From Chitinophagaceae bacterium UBA1930 (lineage in GTDB: Bacteria > Bacteroidota > Bacteroidia > Chitinophagales > Chitinophagaceae), in NCBI GenBank assembly GCA_002337145.1, contig DDFK01000001.1, positions 1,085,501-1,149,500 of the forward strand: 64,000 nt of DNA, written 5' to 3'. A program made the position numbers and the translations under genes. The notes below the pieces were generated by a model, which was given only the letters and a program-made list of their open reading frames with translations, was not told the origin of the DNA and searched no databases. Shown piece after piece: positions 27,211 through 33,629 of the stretch; the stretch's first letter is position 1; every line of letters begins with the position of its first letter.

Positions 27211-29001
27211 CTATTGTACAAACACGGCAACCGTCTGTACAAAATCGGCTCCATTAAAAAGCATATAAACCTGCCCTTTAGGCAATGCCGTAGCTGCTTT
27301 TAATGAAACTATATTCTTTCCTTTTTGCAATGTACCTGCCAACTTACTCAGTACCTGCCCGGCAGTGTTCAAAAACTGTACGGTATAGTTTTGTTCCCTG
27401 TCACTTACAATTGTTGCATTAAACAACTGTTGTGTTGATGCTACTGTTGGGTACACTTTTACCGACCCATTTTTTGTTTCCCCATTCTTCTTTACAAACA
27501 GCACTGGCGAGTAAGTAAACTTACCATCCTTATCCACCATTTTCAAACGGTAATAAATACCTGTTTCGCCCATAAAAGCATTCCCATCCGTATAATGGTA
27601 AATCGTGCCTGCAGCATTTGCAGCAACTGTTCCAATGGCAGTAAACACCTGTGCATCCCTGCTTTTTTCTATACTAAAAAAGCTACTGTTCAGTTCTGTT
27701 TCGGTTTGCCAGGTCAGCAACACATCTTCCTTATTGGCAGCAACTGCAAATTGCTTAAGCCCAATGGGCAATGCCGTATTAAACGGTGTATAAGTCACTA
27801 GCCCCAAAGCACTGTTATCCACCTGGTGAAAGATCTTTGTTTCCACAACTGCTGCATCTGTGGTGTTCCAATAATTGTTCTGTGCCATTATTCCATCTGG
27901 AGAGTTGTTGTACAGATCAATACCCGGTGTAGATGCATTGGTATTGTTGATGAAATAATTCTTGCCATCATCCGTCGTGTCTGCATTCGTCAAATCGCCA
28001 AGGTTAGGTTTTGCAAAATTCTGTATGGTAATGCCCCAAAGGTTTGCCCTGAAAATATTGCCTGTAACAATGCTATTCTGATGGCTGGTTGCACTGCCAC
28101 CCGTAAAGCTGATACCGCTACCGCCAAGGTTAGGGTCATTCTGCGTATTGTTACTGTCAATCACGTTATAGCTTATCAGGGCATTAATGCTAGAGCCGCC
28201 ACTAAATGTTAGCCCATAACGGTTGTTCCTGATGGTATTGCCGCTTATAACGGCATACACATTACCAATGGGCAAAAAGCCAATACCCCCCGAATTGGTA
28301 GATGCTCTCAGTATCTGGTTGTTGATGATCCTTACTGTATCGTTGCCCGAACTGGTGGCACCCAAATTAATTTGTGGCACATTCTGGTTCAAGGTATTGT
28401 TTCCTTGAAAAAGACAATTTACAATCTTGGGTGCATTGTTGATATTGGAGCCTCCCTGTATGGCAGCACGCTGGTTATCCAAAAACTTACTGTTTCTAAT
28501 AAAGGGGCTTGCCCGGTTAAGCGATACAGCCGAATTGCCAAAAGTGGTGGCCGGCGAATTGTACCGGAAAATACAGCTATCAATAATAATATTACAGTCA
28601 AACAGGCGTAACGAGTTGGCATACTCCATGGTCAGCTTACGCAAAACCGTGGTATTGCTCGAATCGATACGCATGCCCAAAAAGCCCGCACTCACATTCT
28701 GTGCAGTGAACATAACACCGGTGGGAGGGTTTACAATCAATGTACCATTAATGTCAAAATACGAGCCCGCAATAAATTTCACAACCGCATCCGAAGTAAT
28801 GGTCAGCGTGTCGTTCAATGCAATAAAGACGGTATCATTCACAAAATACTCGCCCCCGCTAAATGTTACGTCACCACCCGAATTGGCAACAAGGTCAGTC
28901 AATGTCCATTTCACCCCTATGCCTGGCGAGGCAAAATTATTGGCAAATAAACTGGGTGCGGCACACAACAGGAATGCCACGACGAAGTACAACTTCTTCA
29001 T
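27211..29001 (-). CDS. Secreted right-handed beta-helix protein with probable T9SS type A sorting domain
   Basis: The 596-residue protein has a signal peptide (cleavage near residue 20, SLFA-N). Residues about 45-390 are full of Asn/Ser-rich parallel beta-helix repeats (IIDSCIFRYN, IRNSKFLDN, VNCLFQGNN, VISGNTIRNN, LISYNVIDSNN, VTGNIFRAN), as in polysaccharide lyases and adhesins. A fibronectin-like segment (about 410-505, LLTWQTETELNSSFFSIEKS) follows. The last 80 residues (VKVYPTVASTQ to the C-terminal FVQ) have the strand pattern of the Por secretion system type A sorting domain, so export and surface attachment by type IX secretion is likely. No lyase active site could be identified. It is transcribed alone. 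Confidence 0.85.
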   Translation of the reverse strand: MKKLYFVVAFLLCAAPSLFANNFASPGIGVKWTLTDLVANSGGDVTFSGGEYFVNDTVFIALNDTLTITSDAVVKFIAGSYFDINGTLIVNPPTGVMFTAQNVSAGFLGMRIDSSNTTVLRKLTMEYANSLRLFDCNIIIDSCIFRYNSPATTFGNSAVSLNRASPFIRNSKFLDNQRAAIQGGSNINNAPKIVNCLFQGNNTLNQNVPQINLGATSSGNDTVRIINNQILRASTNSGGIGFLPIGNVYAVISGNTIRNNRYGLTFSGGSSINALISYNVIDSNNTQNDPNLGGSGISFTGGSATSHQNSIVTGNIFRANLWGITIQNFAKPNLGDLTNADTTDDGKNYFINNTNASTPGIDLYNNSPDGIMAQNNYWNTTDAAVVETKIFHQVDNSALGLVTYTPFNTALPIGLKQFAVAANKEDVLLTWQTETELNSSFFSIEKSRDAQVFTAIGTVAANAAGTIYHYTDGNAFMGETGIYYRLKMVDKDGKFTYSPVLFVKKNGETKNGSVKVYPTVASTQQLFNATIVSDREQNYTVQFLNTAGQVLSKLAGTLQKGKNIVSLKAATALPKGQVYMLFNGADFVQTVAVFVQ

Positions 29002-29142
29002 AGATTAGCTATTTTAATGATGTTAAAAAATGGTGGGGGCGAAAACAATACAATATTACAAAGTTTTGAAAAACAACAATTTATTAAATGACCATGAACC
29101 GCATTGTTATATGCAACTAAATTTTACTATTTTCATTCCCGC

Positions 29143-30240
29143 ATGAGTAACGAGCTGCTATATCAAATATCCCTAACCCTCATTCCCCATATTGGTGCGG
29201 TGCAGGCCAAACAGCTAATGGAGCATTTTGGCAATGCCGAAGCCATTTTTAAAGCAAAGAAAAAAGACTTGAGCCAGGTGGAAGGCATTGGCGAAGTGAA
29301 AGCCAAAAGCATCAAAGACTTCAACCAGTTCAATGATGCCGAAACCGAAATGGCATTTTGCAGCAAGTACCATATACAGCCTTTATTCATTACCCATAAA
29401 GATTATCCCCAACGCCTACTGCACTGCTACGACTCACCAACAGTATTGTACTACCGTGGCAACGCAGATTTGAACAATGCAAAAATCATCAGCATCATTG
29501 GTACAAGAAGCAACAGCGATTACGGCAAACAGGCAACTGAACAATTCATTGGCGAACTGCAATCGCAAAACATACTAATCGTTAGCGGCCTTGCTTACGG
29601 CATTGATGCAATTGCCCACAAGGCATCCCTGCAAAACAAGATGGCTACCGTTGGTGTACTGGCACATGGGCTGGATAGCATTTACCCTACACAGCATAAA
29701 CCGCTGGCAAAGGAAATGCTGCTGAATGGTGGCCTTTTGACAGAGTTCAGGAAAAGCACCAAACCAGACAAATACAACTTTCCCCAACGCAACAGGATCG
29801 TTGCTGGCATGGCCGATGCAGCCATTGTTATAGAAACAGCCATCAAAGGCGGCAGCATGATTACAGCCGAACTGGCTTACAATTACAACCGCGATGTGTT
29901 TGCATTGCCTGGAAAAATAACCGATGCAAAAAGTGCCGGTTGCCTGAAACTCATCCACCAGAACAAAGCCACTATACTTACAACGTCGGAGCAATTTCTT
30001 GCCGACATGAACTGGGAACAAAAAAAGAAACAGCCCAAAAAACAGCGGGAACTTTTTATGGAACTGTCGCCAGACGAAAAAACAATAATCGATATACTCA
30101 AAGAAAAAGAAACAGCCAGCATCGATGACCTTTTTTTAAAAAGCGGTCTCAGCAGCAGTTCCATTGCTGGGGCAATTTTAAACCTGGAATTGCAGAATGT
30201 TATTGCAAGTTTACCTGGCAAGGTTTATAAACTGATATAG
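29143..30240 (+). CDS. dprA: DNA-processing protein DprA
   Basis: The start is the ATG at 29143 (MSNELLYQISLTL), giving 365 residues; the TTG at 29104 is a poorer choice. A helix-hairpin-helix/SAM-like N-terminal domain (about 1-60, LIPHIGAVQAKQLMEHFGNAE) is followed by the extended Rossmann DprA core with IIGTRSNSDYG, SGLAYGIDAIAHKASL and NFPQRNRIVAGMADA. A C-terminal winged-helix DML1-like domain (about 305-365) completes it. DprA loads RecA on incoming single-stranded DNA in transformation and also occurs in many species without known competence. The -7-like TATTTTCA lies just upstream. Confidence 0.95.
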   Translation: MSNELLYQISLTLIPHIGAVQAKQLMEHFGNAEAIFKAKKKDLSQVEGIGEVKAKSIKDFNQFNDAETEMAFCSKYHIQPLFITHKDYPQRLLHCYDSPTVLYYRGNADLNNAKIISIIGTRSNSDYGKQATEQFIGELQSQNILIVSGLAYGIDAIAHKASLQNKMATVGVLAHGLDSIYPTQHKPLAKEMLLNGGLLTEFRKSTKPDKYNFPQRNRIVAGMADAAIVIETAIKGGSMITAELAYNYNRDVFALPGKITDAKSAGCLKLIHQNKATILTTSEQFLADMNWEQKKKQPKKQRELFMELSPDEKTIIDILKEKETASIDDLFLKSGLSSSSIAGAILNLELQNVIASLPGKVYKLI

Positions 30241-30244
30241 AAAA

Positions 30245-30724
30245 TGCTGGTTGCCAGTTACTGGTTGCTAGTTATTGGACACAAAACAAAAAAGTATTTT
30301 TATGAAATCGTATAGGGAACTGGAAGTGTACAAACAATCAAAAGCGTTGGCTATCCGCATTCATAAAATGAGCTTGACCTTACCCAAATTTGAATTGTAC
30401 GAAGAAGGAAGCCAGATCAGGCGTTCGGCCAAAGCTGTAACCACTGCTATTGTTGAGGGGTATGGAAGAAGAAACTACAAACCCGAATTTCTCCGTTACC
30501 TCACATTTGCATTAACTGAATGCGATGAAACAATTCTTCATCTAGAATTTCTATTTGAAACAGCATCTCTAACAGACGAAACCTTATTCAATGAATTCAA
30601 TATGGCTTACCAACAACTAAGCAAACAACTCAATGCATTTATGCAATGGGTTGACAAGAACTGGCTTACAAAACCTAAACAGTAGTTCTTTTCACTAGTA
30701 ACAAGTAACCAGCAACTGATAACC
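30245..30724. repeat. Imperfect inverted repeats enclosing the four-helix-bundle gene
   Basis: The left arm (30245-30278) and right arm (30694-30724) are inverted copies. Over 30 aligned positions I count 23 matches, for example CAGTTACTGGTTGCTAGTTA against CAGTTGCTGGTTACTTGTTA. Each arm is itself built of a roughly seven-base unit (GTTACTG/GTTGCTG). They lie 23 bases before and 8 bases after the enclosed gene and look like ends of a small cassette. No target-site duplication is obvious. Confidence 0.6.
30302..30685 (+). CDS. Four-helix-bundle protein (23S rRNA intervening-sequence protein family)
   Basis: The 127-residue protein starts at the ATG at 30302 (MKSYRELEVYKQSKALAIRI); an upstream TTG at 30275 falls in the repeat. 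The hallmark text is visible: YRELEVYKQSKALAIRIHKM, EGSQIRRSAKAVTTAIVEGYGRR, FLRYLTFALTECDETILHLEFL. This fits the family whose members are encoded inside 23S rRNA intervening sequences, as free-standing genes, and (as Avd) in diversity-generating retroelements. No rRNA, reverse transcriptase or variable-protein gene is nearby, so this is a free-standing copy. The family's biochemical role is not established. It is enclosed by imperfect inverted repeats. Confidence 0.92.
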   Translation: MKSYRELEVYKQSKALAIRIHKMSLTLPKFELYEEGSQIRRSAKAVTTAIVEGYGRRNYKPEFLRYLTFALTECDETILHLEFLFETASLTDETLFNEFNMAYQQLSKQLNAFMQWVDKNWLTKPKQ

Positions 30725-30735
30725 GTTAATAAAAC

Positions 30736-30766
30736 TTGCTCCATATTATTCCTGCCATTAATTTTG
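30736..30766 (+). promoter_or_regulatory. Probable promoter of guaB
   Basis: TTG at 30736-30738 and TAATTTTG at 30759-30766 are separated by 20 bases, matching the Bacteroidota -33/-7 consensus. The -7 box ends three bases before the guaB ATG (30770), so the transcript should begin at or very close to the start codon. Confidence 0.6.
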
Positions 30767-30769
30767 CAC

Positions 30770-32266
30770 ATGGCAACAATAAAATCTCCCCGCACAACCG
30801 CTTCTTCCCAAAGAAAGTTTATTGATGGTTTAACGTTCGATGATGTACTGCTCGTTCCTGCATACAGCCAGGTTCTACCAAGAGAAGTAAACATACAGTC
30901 GCACCTTACCAAAAACATCGTATTAAACGTGCCCATGCTTTCCGCAGCTATGGATACCGTTACCGAAGCCAACCTGGCCATTGCATTGGCACGCGAAGGT
31001 GGCCTGGGTATACTCCATAAAAACATGAGCATCGAAAAACAGGCAGCTCAGGCCTGGAAAGTAAAGCGTAGCGAAAGTGCCATGATCATGGACCCCATTA
31101 CACTCTTTGTGGATGCTACCATTGGCGATGCCCTGCGTTTAATGAAAGAAAACAAGATTGGTGGCATTCCCGTAATAGACAAAAATCAAAAGCTGGTTGG
31201 CATTTTAACCAACCGTGACCTGCGTTTCGAGACAGATAAAAGCAAAAAAGTAAGCGAAGTAATGACCAAGGAAAAACTCATTACTGCACCAGAAGGAACG
31301 GACCTTACAAAAGCTGAAGCCATTTTACGCAACTATAAAATTGAAAAACTCCCTGTTGTAAATAAACAAGGCAAACTGGTTGGTTTAATTACTTATCGCG
31401 ATATTCTTCAACTTACCAATAACCCCAACGCCGTAAAAGATTCTTATGGCAGGTTACTGGTTGGTGCAGCTTTGGGCATTACCAAAGATTTAATGGACCG
31501 TGCCGATGCATTGATCAATGTAGGTGTGGACATTGTAACATTAGACTCTGCACATGGCCACAGCAAAGGCGTTATTGAAGCACTGAAAGCATTACGTAAA
31601 AATTTCAAATCCTTACAGATCATTGCAGGTAATGTAGGTACTGCCGAAGGGGCATTGGCACTGGCTGCCGCAGGTGCCAACTGCATTAAAGTGGGTATTG
31701 GCCCAGGCTCCATCTGTACTACGCGTATTGTTGCAGGTGCAGGTGTACCGCAGCTTACAGCCGTTATGGAAGCAAGCAATGCATTAAAAGGCAAGAACAT
31801 TCCCGTTATTGCCGATGGCGGCATACGGTACACTGGCGACATGGTAAAAGCCCTTGCAGCAGGTGCCAACGTAGTAATGATGGGCAGCGTATTTGCAGGT
31901 GTGGAAGAAAGCCCTGGCGAAACCATTATTTACGAAGGCCGCAAGTTCAAGGAATACCGTGGCATGGGCAGTTTGGGTGCCATGAGCCAAGGTAGCGGCG
32001 ACCGTTACTTTCAAGATGTAGAAGACGATGTAAAGAAATTTGTACCCGAAGGCATCGAAGGCCGTGTTGCATACAAAGGCACGTTGAGTGAAATTGTTTA
32101 CCAATATGTAGGCGGCCTACGCTCTGGTATGGGCTATTGCGGTGCAAAAAACATAAAGGCATTGCAAAACGCCACCTTTGTAAAAATTACCAACGCTGGC
32201 ATGAAAGAAAGCCATGCTCACGATATTGACATTACCAAAGAAGCACCTAACTACAGTAGGAAGTAA
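30770..32266 (+). CDS. guaB: IMP dehydrogenase GuaB
   Basis: The enzyme converts IMP to XMP with NAD, the committed step of GMP synthesis. The ATG at 30770 gives 498 residues; the frame also contains a TTG two codons earlier. The (beta/alpha)8 barrel is interrupted by two CBS domains (about 100-215), which sense purine nucleotides. The catalytic Cys316 is in GPGSICTTRIVAGAG, the substrate loop DGGIRYTGDMVKAL follows, and the flap GMGSLGAMSQGSGDRYF is intact. The stop codon runs directly into a strong hairpin terminator. Confidence 0.97.
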   Translation: MATIKSPRTTASSQRKFIDGLTFDDVLLVPAYSQVLPREVNIQSHLTKNIVLNVPMLSAAMDTVTEANLAIALAREGGLGILHKNMSIEKQAAQAWKVKRSESAMIMDPITLFVDATIGDALRLMKENKIGGIPVIDKNQKLVGILTNRDLRFETDKSKKVSEVMTKEKLITAPEGTDLTKAEAILRNYKIEKLPVVNKQGKLVGLITYRDILQLTNNPNAVKDSYGRLLVGAALGITKDLMDRADALINVGVDIVTLDSAHGHSKGVIEALKALRKNFKSLQIIAGNVGTAEGALALAAAGANCIKVGIGPGSICTTRIVAGAGVPQLTAVMEASNALKGKNIPVIADGGIRYTGDMVKALAAGANVVMMGSVFAGVEESPGETIIYEGRKFKEYRGMGSLGAMSQGSGDRYFQDVEDDVKKFVPEGIEGRVAYKGTLSEIVYQYVGGLRSGMGYCGAKNIKALQNATFVKITNAGMKESHAHDIDITKEAPNYSRK

Positions 32267-32309
32267 AAAATGGGTGCCACATCCTCCAAAGGTGTGGCAC
32301 CCATTTTTT
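32265..32309 (+). terminator. Strong intrinsic terminator of guaB
   Basis: A perfect 17-bp stem, beginning AAAAAATGGGTGCCACA and ending in its complement with six T, encloses an 11-base loop. It begins within the guaB stop codon. The flanking A and T runs let it act in both directions. Confidence 0.9.
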
Positions 32310-32336
32310 GTGAATGATCAATTATTTGGCAACAAC

Positions 32337-32366
32337 ATGTGCCACATCTTTTAAAGTGTGGCACAT
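32337..32366. repeat. Second GTGCCACA/TGTGGCAC hairpin
   Basis: A perfect ten-bp stem (ATGTGCCACA and complement) with a ten-base loop. Its core and part of its loop repeat the guaB terminator (GTGCCACATC...AAAG...TGTGGCAC), so it looks like a diverged duplicate. It has no T-run and is unlikely to terminate transcription. Confidence 0.75.
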
Positions 32367-32403
32367 ATTGTTGCCAGCTTTTACATTTCAATCAGCTCCG
32401 GTT

Positions 32404-32416
32404 GCGTCGCACCCAT
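32404..32416 (+). repeat. Dispersed intergenic repeat, GCGTCGCACCCAT type
   Basis: An exact copy of the 13-mer, followed by GTGCTATTA, which resembles the sequence following the 53316-53328 copy (GTACTATTG). Confidence 0.7.
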
Positions 32417-32615
32417 GTGCTATTAATAAAGGGCATCAATCATTGCTTCGTAATTAAATATTGTTCCATTACACAACCAATCCGTCACTTAAACAAACAC
32501 GTTTATTTAAACAAAAAATAGGACTTCGCTATTGCTAACACTTTAACAAAAGATTGCCGTGTACAAATGGCAGCAATTCGTTTATCTTTATTTCACTAAT
32601 AAAACAAAAAACGAA

Positions 32616-33314
32616 ATGGAAGACAAAAGAAAATACCGCATACTGTTATGCGAAGACGATACTAATTTGGGCATGGTTTTAAAGAATTACCTGGAATTGA
32701 ACGATTATGAAGTGATATTGGAACGTGACGGCAGACTGGGCCTTGCCGCATTTCAACGGGAGAAATTCGACATCTGTTTATTGGATGTAATGATGCCAAA
32801 TATGGACGGTTTTACACTGGCCGAAGAGATACGTGATGTGGACCCCGACATTCCCCTTTTCTTCCTCAGTGCCAAAACCATGAAAGAAGATATTATCTCG
32901 GGCTATAAATTGGGTGCCGATGATTACATCACCAAACCTTTTGACAGTGAAGTATTGCTACTTAAAATAAAAGCCATCCTAAAACGCAACGAAGAAGAAA
33001 ACCGCATCAGTGAAAATGTGGAGTTCGACCTGGGTTTTTACCACTTCAATCCAAAATTGCGTGAACTGATACACGAAGGCAAGACACAGACATTATCTCC
33101 AAAAGAAAATGACTTGTTGAAAATGTTGGCCGAACATAAAAATGACCTGTTACCACGTGAGCGTGCATTGAAAAAAATATGGGGCAGCGACACCTATTTC
33201 AACGGCCGCAGTATGGATGTGTACATTGCCAAACTACGCAAATATCTAAAAGACGATACCAATATCGAAATCGTGAACATTCATGGCAACGGTTTCAGGT
33301 TGGTTGCACCATAG
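32616..33314 (+). CDS. RprY-like OmpR-family response regulator
   Basis: The 232-residue protein starts at the ATG at 32616 (MEDKRKYRILLCEDDTNLG); a GTG at 32559 would add residues from the leader. The receiver domain (about 7-122) has the acidic pocket E13-D14-D15, phospho-acceptor D57 (LLDVMMPNMDGFTLAEEI), S85 and K107 (ADDYITKPF). A winged-helix DNA-binding domain (about 130-231) ends in IVNIHGNGFRLVAP. The sequence strongly recalls RprY of Bacteroides and Porphyromonas, an orphan or RprX-paired stress regulator. No histidine kinase is adjacent. Confidence 0.93.
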   Translation: MEDKRKYRILLCEDDTNLGMVLKNYLELNDYEVILERDGRLGLAAFQREKFDICLLDVMMPNMDGFTLAEEIRDVDPDIPLFFLSAKTMKEDIISGYKLGADDYITKPFDSEVLLLKIKAILKRNEEENRISENVEFDLGFYHFNPKLRELIHEGKTQTLSPKENDLLKMLAEHKNDLLPRERALKKIWGSDTYFNGRSMDVYIAKLRKYLKDDTNIEIVNIHGNGFRLVAP

Positions 33315-33336
33315 CAATGAAAAATCAAAAAAGAAA

Positions 33337-33354
33337 ATCCGATAGCTATCGGAT
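33337..33354. repeat. CCGATAGCTATCGG palindrome
   Basis: A perfect 18-base palindrome (ATCCGATAGCTATCGGAT). Its core is the same CCGATA/TATCGG element seen at 14222, 15807, 37257 and 49734, but without the CACCCATC flank. Confidence 0.7.
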
Positions 33355-33363
33355 CCAGATACC

Positions 33364-33392
33364 AAAAGCAGTTCTAATAAAGAGCTGCTTTT
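33364..33392 (+). terminator. Intrinsic terminator of the response-regulator gene
   Basis: A 12-bp stem (AAAAGCAGTTCT pairing with AGAGCTGCTTTT, one G-T wobble), a five-base loop and following T residues. It lies 50 bases after the stop codon. Confidence 0.85.
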
Positions 33393-33577
33393 TTATTTTA
33401 CTTTTCGCCTAAAGGCTAGCCATTCTTTAAACAATTCGCATTTTTATAATACAGACAAATCCAATCTGCGGAGCAGAAAATCCCTTTTCGAATCACATTC
33501 TTCCCAATCTGTACTATCCGTGTCATCCGTGTTCCAATAAATCACAGAATCAATCAAAGCCTTTCATCCCAAAGCCC

Positions 33578-33607
33578 TTGTTCCACAACTATATTTCCTT
33601 ACGTTTG
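33578..33607 (+). promoter_or_regulatory. Promoter of the S46 peptidase gene
   Basis: TTG at 33578-33580, a 19-base spacer, and TACGTTTG at 33600-33607 match the Bacteroidota -33 TTG and -7 TAnnTTTG consensus exactly. The ATG follows 22 bases later. Confidence 0.7.
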
Positions 33608-33629
33608 CCATCCTAAAAATTTCTACCAA

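Larger units (their letters stand above)
32267..32615. other. Gene-free region with hairpins and a dispersed repeat
   Basis: The region holds most of the guaB terminator, a second similar hairpin (32337-32366), one copy of the GCGTCGCACCCAT repeat (32404-32416) and the presumed promoter region of the response-regulator gene. No open frame with recognisable protein features was seen. Confidence 0.7.
33315..33629. other. Gene-free region between the response regulator and the S46 peptidase
   Basis: It holds an 18-base palindrome (33337-33354), the terminator at 33364-33392 and the promoter of the S46 peptidase (33578-33607). The middle part (about 33400-33570) contains only short unremarkable frames and nothing I can name. 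Confidence 0.7.

Noticed and set aside
29104..29142. TTG start for dprA
   Set aside because: The ATG at 29143 gives the usual DprA N-terminus and follows a -7-like box; the TTG lies before it.
30302..30685. Diversity-generating retroelement with Avd
   Set aside because: The protein family matches, but no reverse transcriptase, template repeat or variable target gene is present nearby.
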